Of a stretch of DNA of 64,000 bases, positions 34,656-48,004 are shown piece after piece; within the stretch, counting starts at the first letter, position 1, and each line of letters starts with the position of its first letter. The stretch covers positions 242,377-306,376 of the forward strand of contig NW_006921540.1 in the NCBI RefSeq assembly GCF_000340215.1, in the 5' to 3' direction. Below the pieces are notes generated by a model, which was not told the DNA's origin, did no database searches, and saw only the letters and a program-made list of their open reading frames with translations. The DNA is from Pseudocercospora fijiensis CIRAD86. Lineage: Eukaryota > Ascomycota > Dothideomycetes > Mycosphaerellales > Mycosphaerellaceae. The translations under genes were made by a program, and so were the position numbers.

Positions 34656-37600
34656 TTAGGAGTTGCGTAAGCTAGGCCTCCGAGAAGGCCGAGCCTGCAG
34701 TTCTCCTACTATTAACTGCGGCGCGCTTAGGGACGGCGCTGTCGGTGCCTGCTATTATAGCGCTTGCTAACGTAACGCTTGCTATCGTGCTTGTTGTAGG
34801 TAGAGGCGATCGTATTCCTAGACAAGTTCCGCTAAGTCGCGGAGGTTATCGATATCGTACTAAACGTTATACGCGTAACCGTAGCTACGCTACTTAACTA
34901 GATACTGCGTCTTGCCTCTAGAGACTCTACGTCCGAGGAGCTTTTCAATCTCGTAATATAGCGCTTTTAGGTATAGATAGTCGTTATCGAAGGGTGCTTT
35001 ATCTACTAGGCCCGGCTCTAGTATCTCTCGGTCGTATAGGTTACGGCCCTTAGGGTATAGTTCTAGCTGCGAAACTAAGATTATAGGGTAGATGCGCATT
35101 ACTAGGGGGAGATCGAGCTCGTACGCGAGGTTGCTAACTAGGCGTAGCACCTTAAATAGACTAGTACGCTATACGGAGAGCTTGCGATTAGGGTTCCCTA
35201 ATAGGCGGTATCCCTTATATAGCTTAAGTAGTACCTTCTAGCCTGTTTTAAAGGAAATAGGGCGATGCTTACGGTCGTATCGGTCCTTTATTATTGCTGC
35301 CGTCTACGTAAGAGAGTCCGTAGCCTAATCGCGTGCCTCCTATCTTAATACTAAGTAGTCCTTAGTAGGGAGCTCGGTAAGGGGGTTTAGCGCGTCTAAG
35401 TTAGTCTTGAATCCTTGAATTAGGATATTAGGTACCTCTCTAGTCGAGGCGTTTCTAGCGTTGTTAAGCTCGGCCTAGATATACGGAAGTGCGTCCGTCT
35501 AATTAGCGTCCGGATAATTAGAGGTAAAGAATCGTAGTACGATTTCTACGGTCTAATTAGTTCGCTCCGACTAGCCGTCCGACTAAGGGTAGTACGCCGT
35601 CGTTGCGAAGAACCTCGTACCTAACTTCTTAAAGGCTGCTTTTATAAAGTTACTAAGCTAAATAGGGTCCCGGTCGCCGATTATAATAGCTAGAAGGTTG
35701 CGCTCTATTTCGATATATCCTTAGATCTAATCGCTGCCGTACTGCTACGCCGTCTACGTTAATTTGCACTTACGTAGCATAACGCGCTTAGAGTACTTAT
35801 ACGTCTTAGTAAGGAAACTATCGTAGCTATCCTTGTCGGGTAGTAGGCCGTAAACCTAGTCCGCGGTAACAGCGTACTATAGAATAGGCTAATATTTGAT
35901 CGGCTGCAATTTACCGTATAGAGGATAGCGGAGCGTCTAGTTTAGGATGCATTCGGAGCAATAAGCGATATACTTAGAGACCTCGCGTCCGAGCCGGCGT
36001 ATATAGAAACTAGCGTATAGGCGAGCGTAAGTGCGGTAATACCCTGCGTAGTAATAGTAATTATAGGCTATTTAGAAGACTTCCTTATATAGGGAGCGGG
36101 GGATGTATAGTCTCTCTCTGCCGTCGGTGTCGTCCTTAAAATAGATAAGGTTATCGCGTAAGAAAAAACAAAGTCCTAATAGGCTCGACTCGGCCTCGCC
36201 TATAACGTCCGCTTCCTTATAATTAGGGTTGTCGTTAGCGTCTAAGGTCCTCTTAGCGGCGGCTCGTAGGCGGCGTTCTTCTATAGCGTTTAGCTAAGCT
36301 AGGATTGCGGACTAATAGGGGTCCTTAGTATATCCCGCCTTTAAGTCGTCCTTAAATTCGGTAGCGAGTTCTACGAGTACGGAGTAGAAAACTATAGGCT
36401 CGTTAGAGGTATACGTTCGGCTAGAGTGCTCGTCGATTATAGTAGCGTAAAAGCAAATCGCACCCTCGCTTTCGTATAGGTATATATAGTACGCGTCGAT
36501 TATATTATTCGCGGGCGCCGGATCGTCGTATACTAGGGGATCTAGTATGTCGTATGCTTAATCTACTACTCGGTTAAGATCCGCTACGAGCCTGCTTAAG
36601 GCGTCCGGTATTCTATATAGGCGTCCTAGGCGGTAGTGCACCTTAAGCTTAGGGTACTAAGAGAGGTACTAACCGGCACGTACTAGACGGAGGTTGAGCT
36701 TATCCGTAGACGTAGTCGTCGCTAGGCTCGCTGCCGTAGTAATGCCTAGGGCCGCAATATAGTCGGAAAACATATATACCGGCTTACGTACCGCCTATAG
36801 GATTATTCGTGCCTTGCGTACTATCTAGACTAGTCCGCTAACCTTAAGCTCGGTAGCTAGGTACCGCTTTTCTACGTCTGTAAGGGCTTTACTAAGGTAT
36901 ATAATAACTTATACCTAATCTGCCGGGAAGCGTACGGCCTTACTATTCTCGATAGTCGGCTCTAGATCTCCCTTAATATAGTAGACTACTACTGCGAATC
37001 CTCCTATATAGGCGTCTAGGTCGATATATATAGGGCGATTAGGGTCCGCGTAATAGGAGAACTTGATATCGCGGTATATCTGCCTTAGGATATTAAAGGC
37101 CTTGTGCTCGGTTTCTAGTGCCTCGTCTACGTCGAAGGCTAGGGTCCTAGCTACGTAGCGCTTTCGCTTATTGCCCTTATTAGCTAGGCTGAAGCGTAAG
37201 AGCTCTTTCTTGCGGTTCTCGAATAGCATCGTAATCGTAGAGTAGTATAGAATATGCTGTCGTTGCTATCTAGTAAGCCCTAAGTAAAATTCGATATCCT
37301 TTAGGGTCGTAGGGAATTTCAAGTCTAGGACGGCCTAGACCTTTTCCTTATAAGTAGTGTATCCTAGTCCTAATACTCGTTAGCCTAAAAGCTTCGTAGA
37401 TAGATACGCGAGGAACGACTTATACGGTACGATACTAATGTTCTTGCCTGCTAGGCACTCGAACACCGCGTTTAGATACTATAGGTACTCTTCGAAGGTA
37501 CGGGAGTAGATAACAATATCGTCGATATACGCGCGGCAGTAGGATTTGTATTGCTTAAGTATCTTGTTAAGCTAGCGCTAGACATATTGTACGCTATTCG

Positions 37601-40600
37601 AGAAACCTATAATAGCTATATGCATCTATTCCTAGCCGCGGTAGCTGTTAATCGCAAATTTGCTATAGTCCTTCTCGGCTACTGCCTATTAATAGAAAAA
37701 CGATACTACGTCTACCGTTGTAATATAAGTCGAGCCGCGTAGTGCCTTAATAATGTCCTCTTATCTAGGGAGCGGGTAAGAATCCTTAACTGTGATTTTG
37801 TTTAGGCCTCTAATGTCTACGACCGCACGTCTCTTACGGACTAGCTTGCTATCTACTATAGTCGTCTTCTAGACTACGAAAACTAGGAACCCGAACTAAG
37901 TAGGCTTAGTAGTAAAGGACATCTTTCCTTATGCGTATAGAGGGTCGAAGGTCTTATTTACGACCTCTTCGTCGGGGCCGTAGAGTAGGTACGCTACCGT
38001 AGGGACTTTGTTATTTTCGTAGCCTAGCTTTAGCGTAACCTCTAGGAAATCGGACTTAGGGATGTCTACGGTAGTGCCCTTATCCCTCTATAGGTCCTCG
38101 TGCTTCTTTACTACGGCCTCGATACGTTATACCTGCTCCTTAGTACTATACGCTATTACTCTATTAAAAAGCTGCCTCTCCTTCGTAGGGTTCGGTAGGT
38201 CCGGTAGCGGAAGGCCGGCTACGGCGTACTCTTCGGGCGCTATATAGTAGCAGCTATAGTAGTCGCATTCGCGTATATACCCTATCTTTGTATATCGCAG
38301 TAGAGTCTATAGCTAATCTATATCGTTGCGGACCTATACGAAATTTACTACGGCGTCTACGACGGCGGTATAGATAGTTAGGGCTTTGTTCTTAAGCTCC
38401 TAGTTTTGCGGGTAGAAGGCTACGTCTCGATCTACTAGAAGGTCTATTCTAAACTAGATAGGCACTAAGGTTATAGTCTACGGTGCTAGAACGACGTTCT
38501 TATCGCCGGAGTATATAACCGTACGGAACTTAACGTAATCTTTGCGGCCTACTAGTAGGGGAATCTTCGCTTTTTTACAAGAATTAATCGTCGCGGTACG
38601 GTATAGCACATCAATTTTAATGCCCTCCGGGCCGATAATGTCTATCGCTATAAGGAACTTAGCGCCAAGCTCCTTAACGACGTATACCTTATGCCGTATA
38701 TAGGCGATAACCTTAGAGCCCTTAACGATTCCCGGTACCTAAAAATCGAGGTCTACGTACTTAGTAATATCCGTTAATCCTACGCCTTTAACCTTAAGTA
38801 GGGCTACTAGACGCTTACGCTCGATGTCTAGGCGCGTCTAGCGTAGGAAGGCTTCGTCGATAAGTAATACGGTAGCGCTAGTATCTAGGCAAACCGCGTA
38901 TTCCGTACCGTCCTTCTATAGGCGCACGACTATACGCAGATAATAATAGCTTCGAAACGCGTATCCCCCTTTAACCTTTAGCAATATAGCGGACTTAATA
39001 AGCCTAGCGTCCTCCTCTACGCTGTCCTTCTTAGGCGTTAGCTCCGTAGCGTGCTTAGTACGCCTATAGTCCTATAAGAGATTGTTACTATCGAACTTCG
39101 CGCTGTAATTTAAGTATAAGAACTTTAAAGGCCGTATCGTAGCGAAGGGTTCTATAGCTAGAGGAAGGTGCTTGCCGACGTATAGGGAAAAGGGCGATAG
39201 TAGCGGAACTTCGCTATAGTATACTAATACGGAGTCCTAAGAAGAGGCGTTATTATCTACGTCGTCTAATCTATAGTAGATGTCTACCTAGTCGTTAAAG
39301 TACGCCGGTACGGAGTACGGGCTTACTAGCCTCGCCGAGTAGCGTAAGCTAGATCGTAGGCGTAAGTGTAAGCGCGGCTATAGGGTAGATGCAGGCTCTT
39401 CGACTAGAGGCTCCGGTGCCTACTTATTAGCGTAATAGTTGCGCGGGGCCTTATTGCCTTAGCGGCCGCGTTCTTGCTAACCCTAGGTATCGCGTACGTC
39501 GTTTCGCGTACCCCTATCTTGTCGTCGTCTACGATTAGCGTTCTTGCTACCGCGTGCTTCGTAGCCCCGATTATTATTGCGTAGCTCTACCCGATTGTTA
39601 CAGTTAGAAACGTACTCTTTTTAGCGTCCCTCCCCCGCTAGGGCTTGCCTATCGTTTCCTTAATTCCGGCGCTAATACTAGTTTTAATTAGCATAGCTAC
39701 TATTTCTAGGGCGCTTATTGCCGTAGCCGCCGGCGTAACCGCGACCTAAATTGTCGCGATATCCGCGTACTGCTACGGCGTACCGATCGTCGAATCTACC
39801 GGCGTAACCGCGACTAGAAGTATCGCGATACGCGCCCGAAGAATTAGCGTACCGGTCGCTATTGCGAGCGTTTCGGTATTATAACTTACTGTTGTATCTA
39901 TTGCGGCCTCGTACTATACCGTAGCTATCGGACTGTGTATATCTACGGCACTATACTTTATACTTGTCTTCTACGGCTCGCGTAAAAGTATGAATTGTAT
40001 TACTTAGCAAAGGCTTATCGAGCTTGTCTTATAGGCGAGGCTCGAATCGCAACTACGCCTAGTAGAGAAGAGCGTACGGCCTATTAGGGTCTGTCTCGAG
40101 ACCTGCCTCGCGTACGTAGCGGATATAGTTTATAATAAACTGCTAGGGTGCTCTACGGTTACGTACATCCTATACTATATAAGATTCGGCGTATAGCTTA
40201 TCCTAGGCCTCGACGATAGATCTGCTAAACTTGTCCCTTAGTGCCTTGTACTAGCGCTCGATGCCCTCTCTACCGCGAATCGTATTACGATTATTGCTTG
40301 TAAGCTCGTAAATAAACTATTATTATACAGCCCTACGGAGGCACTTTATAAGCTAAGTACGCACTATGCGGGCGTAATTAACCGCCGCGTAATTACAAGC
40401 TGCGTCTAAGAACAGGTGTACTAAGGTAAATATAACCTTGTTGCCGTACGTATAGATATCCTAGCTATCTAAGTCCGCGTATAGGGCGTCGGGGTAGAAG
40501 TATCCGATATCTATTAGGTTAAACCTCTCTAAGCGCTAAGAACGCTACGGGCTATAATAGGGTAAGCGGCTAAACTAAAAGTTGTCGACATAGTGCGGGT

Positions 40601-42000
40601 TAAAGTTGTAACCTCGGGGGCTATAGTTCCCGCCTTAGGTACTAGAATTACCTAGGCTCGGGCTTAGAGGCCCTCCGCTAGCTACACCGCCTTGGCTATA
40701 GCGGCGTTGTCTAGCCTCGGCGTTGCGTATTACGTTACGGCGTAACTAATAAGGCTAGGCCTCGACTAGGTTAGGTAGTAGGGCTAATAGAACTTGTTTA
40801 TACGGAACCTGTTTATTCAAACCTGCACGCGCGAGGCGCTTAGCTCTCCTAGTGTCTAGCCTGTCTTATACTAAGCTCGAAGGGATGCTCTAGCGTAATT
40901 GGTCGATCTTATCCCGGATCTCGTCCCTAAGCTATTAGGTCTATATAACTTGTTAATTTAATAGTTGTCTAAACAGCTAGCGTATCTTATTGCGTAGAAC
41001 GGCTAGGTTAGCGGCGTTTAGGATTTCGCCGTTAGCGTCTTTAGCGGCCGCGTTAGCGCTAGCGGCGTTCTAGTTCTCGCGTGCTAGAACTTTACGTAGC
41101 GCGCCTTCTCGTAGGCGTTAAGGCTAGGGATTGTCGTAAGCTAGCTGCTTGCCGTTTCGCTAGTTTTAGGAGGATAGTCCCGCGCTAGCATTGCGTATAC
41201 GCTAGCGGTCCGCGACTAGACGCCTAGCCTCCGTACCTAGGAAAGCGTCGACTAACCTATTACGGCGCTATGTCTACTGTCGAGAAGGTAGGTCTCGCTC
41301 GACACTAGGTTCTACGTGTACTAAGTCCGTACGCTAGAATTCTAGGTCTATATTTTAGGACATGTCGGCTGTATCTTTAGTAGAAGCGGGTAGGATTAAC
41401 GGCTCTTATTGTCGGGGTCCTTGCTGCTATATCTCGGGACCTCGATGCTGAAGCTTAGGACCTAATAGAGAGGACTCTTAGTAAGGCTTAGTACCTAATA
41501 AAAGGGACTCTAGACTGCTCGTAGCCGGAAGCTCCTACTACTCGGGCTTAGGGCTCTATTGCTCCGGAGCTTACTAATTAGGACTCTGCTGCTCTATATC
41601 CTAGTGCTCGGGCTTAGGACCGTGTTACTTAGGACCCTGCTGTTTAGGACTCTGCTGCTTAGGGCCGACTAAAACCGGCGAGGACAGATTAGGACTGCTC
41701 GGGACCGATAGCTCTAAGGCACTAAGTTCTCGCAGGCCTAGGGGGAATACAATCGGTAAGGACCTATAACGTATATACGTAACTCGTCGTGTACTAGCTG
41801 CTAAAATGGTCCGACGGCGACGTAGCTATAGGCTAGTGTCCGGACTTGGACTTGTAGGCACTACTGTGTCTAGTAAGGGTAGTGCTAGTTCCGGAGTAGG
41901 AGCCGCTAAGTCGTTAGGTCCTATCGTGTCTAAAACTGCAAGTTCGTTACGGAGAGCAAGCAGCGTCTTCGCTACTGCCGTAACTAAAGAGCGGTTAACT
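34656..42000 (-). pseudogene. gag-pro-pol of element A, single frame, RIP-mutated
   Basis: One phase (first base = 2 mod 3) runs from gag to the chromodomain. Domains in order on the minus strand: Pro/Gln-rich gag start near 41.7 kb; gag core (DEIRDKIDQLR, LARAGLNKQVPYKQVLLALL, about 40.9 kb); Arg-Gly-Tyr-rich tail (39.9-39.4 kb); aspartic protease (CLDTSATVLLIDEAFL, 38.88 kb, G to S change in DTGA); reverse transcriptase (RAVVDIRGLNKIT, 37.8 kb; YIDDIVIYSRTFEEYL, 37.5 kb); RNase H (IYIDLDAYIGGFAVVVYYIK, 37.0 kb); integrase; and a C-terminal chromodomain (YYEIEKLLGRRVSRGKTQYL, 35.0-34.85 kb). Stop TAA at 34656. Chromodomain and order identify a chromovirus-like Gypsy. Many TAG/TAA stops make it non-functional. 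Confidence 0.9.
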
Positions 42001-42689
42001 GCCTAATCCTAAGGGAAACCGAGGATAGTACCGCCTCTAGTATCCGAGAGCTTTCGTAGTATATATTCTTCTAGGGGCTAATAATACGTAGTAATTTTCG
42101 TAACGATTGCGGTAAGCGGGTCTCTTTGCTTCTAGTGTACTAACTTAGCGTAACCGGCGTTAGCTAAGAACTCCTTAAAGCAAAAAGCGATGTTCAACGA
42201 GTAGGCGTCTAAATCGGGGCGTATAGAAGCTAGCGTATTTATAGAATAAGCGTAGGCTCGGTAATCTTGTAAAAATGTAGGATAAGTATAGAGTTAAGGA
42301 ACTAGACTAAAGTCGGGAAACTGTTAGGGTGCTTATAGGCTCTTGCCTCGACCGGTGCCCGCTTCGGTAGGTGCTAGTATAGAGTAAACAAACCTAGATA
42401 AGGAAGGCGGGCTGCCTAGTCTAGCGATTAGAGGGCTATAGGGCGCTATCGATTAGAGGGCTATCGGTGTATAGCTATGTATATGCGGAAGATGATATGC
42501 GGAATTTAGAGGACTGTCGTAATTGTATCTATATCGAGCGTAGGTAGTTGTTGTAGTTGGGTAGGTAGGTCGGTGCCGCTAGTACGGGACCTCGCGGTCG
42601 CGTTTTTTTAGTTTTTTAAGGTGCCCGTTCGTCTAGTACTCGGGTACTATTTAAACGGATCTGGATCTAACTAAAGCGAAGCTACTAAT

Positions 42690-42803
42690 TATCACGCGAG
42701 GGACGATTAGTAGTCAGGCAATAGTATAGTATTAGGGTAAGTATCTACGGTTCTACGGAAAGTATATACCGGGCTTAGCTAGCGTACCGTCCCTGCCGTA
42801 ACA
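42690..42803 (-). repeat. 5' LTR of element A
   Basis: 114 bp; direct copy of 29018-29129. It retains the unmutated terminal ACA/TGT. Confidence 0.85.
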
Positions 42804-43950
42804 CTATCGTAGCGACTTACTACTTATACGATTAGGTAAGAGACCTTCGCTTATAACTCGAGCCTATACCTTCTAATTATAGCTATTATTATCCTTAGCG
42901 GCGGCTTCTAGATTATCTTCTATCTCCGCCTATTAGCCCTATTTACTTTTTAGTAATAAACTCGCTCTAAAAGCGACTCGTTATCGAAGGTCTAGTACTC
43001 GCTAAGCGCCCTATTACTATTTCGAATAAGGCCTCCTTCTTCCTATCTACCTATTCTTCTTTAGCTATAGTCTACTTACTAGCTTCCTTATCCTTCTTCT
43101 TAGCTTCTATTATAGCTATTAACTTATCTAACTTAATATCTATAGTACTCGGATTCTTATCCTCGGATATAGTCCTTAATAGGTTAGCTAACCTCTTACT
43201 AATCTAGCCCTTTACCTTACCTTTACTAAAGATAGTACGCTTTAGGTTCTTTAGATACTTTATTACTAATAATAAGTCTCGCTTAGCGGTCTATTCTATC
43301 TCTATCTTATACCTATTAACGAAACTACTAAGCGGCTTATAATAGAAGCTATAAGAGTACTAGATAAGGACTCGAAGAACAAGGAGTTTAGTATCTGCTA
43401 TCTACTCTACTATCTTGCCTTTAACTAGATCTTTATATTTATTTTAAGGTATTTTTTTATTAGATATCTCTTCTATTATATTATAAAGACTACTTAGTAA
43501 GACTAGCCGCCGGTTATAACTATTACGACGACTACTAAGCCGATTATAAGTAAATAGAAGCAGTCGTTAGTCTATAAGCTAAATACGTATATAGGTCGAT
43601 AAAGTATAGATTCTTAAGGAGAATAGGTAGTAGAAATAGACTAGATTATAGCGGCTATAATAGCGACAACTATAGTAGTATAAATAGTAGCGTACTCGGA
43701 TAATAATACTACTATACTAGTACTAGAGTCTCTAGATATAGTATATAAGGTGTGAGAAGGGTATATTAGTAGGTAGATAGGGTAGTAGTAGGTACGAGTA
43801 GTATTCGATAAGGAGCTAGGAGGAGAGGGAGGAAGGTAGGCAAGTTAGCCTACTACTAAGCGCTAAGCCCTACCTAAGGCATCGAGACCCTAGCTTTACT
43901 CGAGTCCGGTTATATACCAATTACGTATAACCTCTTTAGTCCTAATATAC
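42804..43950. mobile_element. RIP-degraded repeat relic right of element A
   Basis: A minus-strand frame readable through TAG/TAA at about 43.35-42.9 kb encodes a Lys/Glu-rich, coiled-coil-like segment (LDKLIAIIEAKKKDKEASK). No known domain. It contains the second copy of the 178-bp dispersed repeat. Confidence 0.5.
43762..43942 (-). repeat. Copy 2 of a ~178-bp dispersed repeat
   Basis: Reverse complement of 3863-4039 with scattered transitions. Confidence 0.75.
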
Positions 43951-45189
43951 GCTTCCCTTCTAAAGGCCGCGCCCTCGTAGCCGGTCTTTGTTCTAGTTTC
44001 AACCTCTATTGCTACTAACTTAGTAGGTCTAATAAGCCGCTTAGTCCGCGCTAAATTAAACGTATAACTACCGATTATGTAACTATGTTAAACCTTACCT
44101 TCTAATACAATGTCCAACTTCTAACTGCGCTATTATTGCTACTATAGTAATAATAAGGTATTATATAGCTATATAAATTAAAGGCTAGTAACTAATTACA
44201 ATACGAGCGCATCTTCCCTGCTATAATAGGTAGGTATACGGGGTATTGTAGCACTGCCCCCGTTCTAAGTAAGGTTGTCCGAGTTCTTTACGTCTACTCT
44301 TAAAAGACCTAGAAATGTCCGCTCCGAGGGTTTGTCCGCTTCCGAGGGTTGTTCTTATTATTACGAGGACTATTATTTACTATCGTAGTTTTACTAGCCT
44401 AAATTAGTTAGGTTTAGTAGCCTTTAAGTGTTAACTAATTATATCTTTTTAAAAACTTAGTTCTTCTAGTTTCTATAGGTAAAGGCTATTATAAGTGCAA
44501 TAGTTAAGGTTTGCCTCGCTTAAAGGGTCGGAAAGATCGAGGAGTAACCTATTGTCCGTAAGATCGACCCTAGCTAGCTTAGCTCTATAGTTTTTGCCCT
44601 TAGTTAGTCTATTAGTCGCTCAATCTTTTAACTTAGTTAAAGTTTTGACTTGGCCTTAAAGTTTTGATTAAACCTTTAATAGGCTTAAAGCTTTTAATAA
44701 AAGTTTTAATTAAAGGTACCTTAGGCTCGTAGTGTAGGTAAGGTTATATCTATAGGCGTAGCGACAATAGTAAGTAATATTAACAATAGTAGCGCTAGTC
44801 GTCTTAGCGCTAACTTTACCTTCTTCTAATTTCCTTCTTTAACTAATAATAACTCGGTAATACCGTTACTAATATAGCTATATCCTTCCTTTCTTAAATA
44901 GCAATACACTCCGCAATACCGTTACTAATATAGCTACGCCGGCCGCCGGCACACTGCTAGCTCGTAGCGCGACACTATTATCCTCGATAGGATAAAGGAA
45001 TAAGAGGGAGACCTAATACTAGGGGAAGGCCCTATAGGGCGCATTAGTAAAGAGGTAGAGCCCTTAAAAGAGTATGCGATTAGTTGACGCGTTATAGCGC
45101 GCTTGTTAGTACTCGGTACGCGTTTACTATAGTAGTATAGTCTTATTATCCTTCGTTGCTAACAATTGCTTACTTCTAATTAGTTAGCT

Positions 45190-45462
45190 AATAGCACCCT
45201 AGGGATAGCATTATTCTTAGGCGACATTATAGCCCTTAGCCTTCTTCTTATTCTTTATACTAGTCTAATACTTATCTAACAACTTAGTTATATCTTTAAA
45301 AGAGTCTTTAGCTTCCTACGAGTCCTATTTAGGTAAATAGCCTTACTATCTTAGGAGGTACTCCTTCTTGCCTTGCTTAGTCCGAAAGTTTAGGATACGT
45401 TCTATAGACTATAGTTCTTCGCTATTAGCTAAGACTTCTTCTAACTTAGTAGGCGCTTTATC
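45190..45462 (-). pseudogene. Chromodomain end of element C pol
   Basis: Minus strand reads EELxSIERILNFRTKQGKKEYLL then a RIP stop at the Trp position of the usual LVKWKGY, matching the retroelement chromodomain (E-IL--R---GK-EYLV+W-GY). The Lys/Asp-rich ending is TSIKNKKKAKG. Separated from the rest of pol by element D. Confidence 0.8.
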
Positions 45463-45470
45463 GCCTTCGC

Positions 45471-45490
45471 TAGACCCCGTAGTAGTTCGG
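45471..45490 (+). repeat. Left TIR of hAT element D
   Basis: 20 bp, TAGACCCCGTAGTAGTTCGG; the mate is at 55373-55392 inverted, with G for A at position 14. Confidence 0.85.
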
Positions 45491-46684
45491 GTTGGTTTGG
45501 TTTGGTTTACTAAGCCGAAACTCTAGTTTAGTTTAGGTTGGTTTGCTAAGCAACTATATAAGTAGCTAGTTCGAACTATATAATTTATCGGTTTTTAAGA
45601 AGTGTACGAATGTATACGTAGCTTCAAGCAAGCCCTTTGTAAGACTTAGTAGTATAGCCGGCAGCGTAGCTAGCATTTTTAGTCCTTAGTACTTATAGAA
45701 TTTTCGAATCCTACTTAGGCTACATAGTTGTATAAAGGTACTTATATAACCTCAAATCCATAGACAATCAGCTAAGGGCACTAACTAATCAAAAGTATAC
45801 ACACATACAAGGCATTATAGTTCAGTTCGGAAACTGTACTCCTTAGGTATAAATTTCATCCTTTCGTTTACGGTTCAATTCCCTAACTGCTTAGTAGAAT
45901 GTCTTTATCTAGATCTAGGTAGAACTTATCGATTTCCCTAGAAGTCCTCCTCCTTGAGAAGTTTATATACTTTCCTACCGAACTATTCGACAATATTAAG
46001 TACTAGGATAGCTCCTCCCTCGGTATCGGTATAGTATATAAAAGAGCTATAAGGCAGCTCTATAGAACGTTCCACTAGTCACTCGCTATACTAAGGCCGA
46101 ATGCTAGTTCGTTCCTTAGAACTCTTAGTTATTTAGGAGATATAAAGGGTGGGGCAGGTAGTAACTTCGTATTGTATAAGGAGGTAGAGGCTGCTATAGA
46201 AGAGGCCTTCAACCTATAGAAGATAGTAAAAGATATAGAGGTAGCTGCAGGTCTAGGTACCCAGTTGAATTTCTAGTAGGTAGAGTATAAGGATATTTAG
46301 AGGGAGTATTAGGTAGAGTTGCGAAGGCAGATATATAATATGCTCTAGAAAACAGGGATAGTGCCTATAACTATAACTATTAGGCTCTTCAACCTTCCTT
46401 ATTTTTCCCTGTTTTCTTTTTATAAAAATCTAAACTAATACAAATTAACCGGAATGTCTATCTTCTTTTAGTTCTTTGAAAAACCTAGTAGCGTAGCTAG
46501 TAGCGTAGCCGGCAGCGTAGCCGGCAGCGTAGCCGGCCTTTTTACTCCTTAGTACTAACGGGATTTTGGGAGACTTCTATTCCGTACGGCCAATAAAGCA
46601 TACTGTACTATATATATATACTTAGAGAGTATTCAGAGCGCGGTATATAGCGCCGTATAACAGCGGCTCATTTCGTATATAGAA

Positions 46685-47160
46685 AAGCTTGTAGACGATA
46701 CTACGAATATCCTTCCTACTAGTACATCTATCCTATCTAGTACTATCTCGAATGTAGACATTCTAGCCTTTTAGAATCTAATCGAGTGCTTTGAAATCCT
46801 TGTCTATAATCGTTATACGCTTCGCGTAAATAGCTATAAGGTTAACCGCTAAAATAGTATTAGTATAGTCCGAAAAGAGGTAGAAGAGAAACATACATTT
46901 GAAGATACGAACTAGGTAGGCTTCTATAGCCTCTTAAAGGGCGCCTATCGCGGAGGCTTAGAAGCGAAGGTCTATTCTATAATCCTAGGCAATTTCGCGA
47001 ATAAGTCGTTAGAAAGGAGTTTTGCGGATTAGGAGCTTAGAACTCTTCTAATACTGCCGAATCTTACGGAGGGCTACGGCTAAAGAAGGATTAGTAAAAA
47101 GACAGTAAGAATGCCGGCTACGCTGCCGGCTACGCTGCCGGCTATAAATAGGACTTACTT
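46685..47160 (+). pseudogene. Unknown RIP-mutated frame 1 in element D
   Basis: A plus-strand frame open except for TAG/TAA for about 150 codons (LVYNRYTLRVNSYKVNR, LLKGAYRGGLEAKVYSIILG, NKSLERSFAD then a RIP stop and ELRTLL), running into a GCCGGC cluster at 47112-47144. Its NFxxxSLExSxxDxxL segment resembles frame 2 at 49.3 kb, so the two may be related. No family recognised. Confidence 0.5.
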
Positions 47161-47168
47161 CCTAGGCG

Positions 47169-47450
47169 CTATCGACGCTTCGCACGATTGCTACTAGTAG
47201 TAGAAGCGCTAGTTGTCGTCTTGCGTAGAGCCTTACCCGCCGTTGTCTTACGCGGAGCCTTGCCCGCCGTTGTCTTGCGCGGAGCCTTGCTCGCGACGCC
47301 CTTTCTAGCACCGGAGCTAGCGGTAGTAGTAGCAGCTATCTTACGTTAATGTACTATGCTCGTTCTATTATTTCCGATCTTGTTGCGACCCGTAGAAGCA
47401 CTAGGTCCCTTCTTGCGAGGCGTTGTAACTTAGTTAAGTAGACTCGCTAT
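47169..47450 (-). pseudogene. Small basic ORF with histone-H3-tail-like repeats
   Basis: 93 codons from ATA (probably ATG before RIP; context ACAATRGCG) to TAG at 47169, with few internal RIP stops. It is strongly basic. The C-terminal half repeats SKAPRKTTAGKAPRKTTAGK and then ALRKTT, which resembles the K-S-T-G-G-K-A-P-R-K pattern of the histone H3 tail, followed by NRAKRR. The resemblance may be convergent (Ala/Lys/Thr-rich basic tail) or mimicry. It might be a DNA-binding or nuclear-targeting accessory protein of element D. Confidence 0.55.
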
Positions 47451-48004
47451 TGTAAAAGTCGTCGAATTAAGGAAAAAAGTGCGTTACGAAGGTATACGAA
47501 GGCGCGCGCGGAGCGAGGGTATTGCGGAGGTAGTAGATGTAGAGCGTAGAGGTGTAGGTATCGATACGAAGGTTGAATATAGCGGTAGTGTCGCGGTGTC
47601 GCTAGGCAACAGAGTAAGCTTCGCGTAAGCCTATATTATAGTAACGTTAGAGCAAGGAAAGAAGGCAGGCACGGCTAAAAAAGGCAGGCACGGCTAAAAA
47701 AGGCAGGTACGGCAGACTTTGAAATATAGCCGGCATATATAGCCGGCATAGTAATAGGCGAAAGCCTCCTTTTAATAAATAGCCGGCGTAATAATAGTAT
47801 CCTACTATAGTATAGATATTCTTTAGTAATGCCTTTACTAGCTATAGTAATCTTATAAGTAACCTAGGCCTATTGCTAGTAAATATAAGAAATATTAGGT
47901 AGGCTATACTAAACAAGCTAGTTATTTAGTAGGAAAAGGCCTACTACCGTCTCTATATGCCGGCTACGAGTGCCGGCTACGAGTGCCGGCTATCGCTCTA
48001 AATT

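Larger units (their letters stand above)
29018..42803 (-). mobile_element. Element A: 13.8-kb Ty3/Gypsy retrotransposon, RIP-mutated
   Basis: Bounded by two direct repeats, 29018-29129 and 42690-42803, that differ at two aligned bases plus a 2-bp indel near one end. In element orientation they begin TGTTACGGC (TATTACGGC in the mutated copy). The polypurine tract GGACGGGGGTAC precedes the 3' LTR. Internally, minus strand: one gag-pro-pol frame (about 42.0-34.66 kb) and a second very large frame (34.33-29.13 kb). Flanks share the 4 bp CTAT, but no convincing 5-bp target duplication is visible. Confidence 0.88.

Noticed and set aside
41806..42006. Plus-strand 66-codon frame
   Set aside because: Opposite to gag of element A and composed of low-complexity Ser/Val; no independent evidence.
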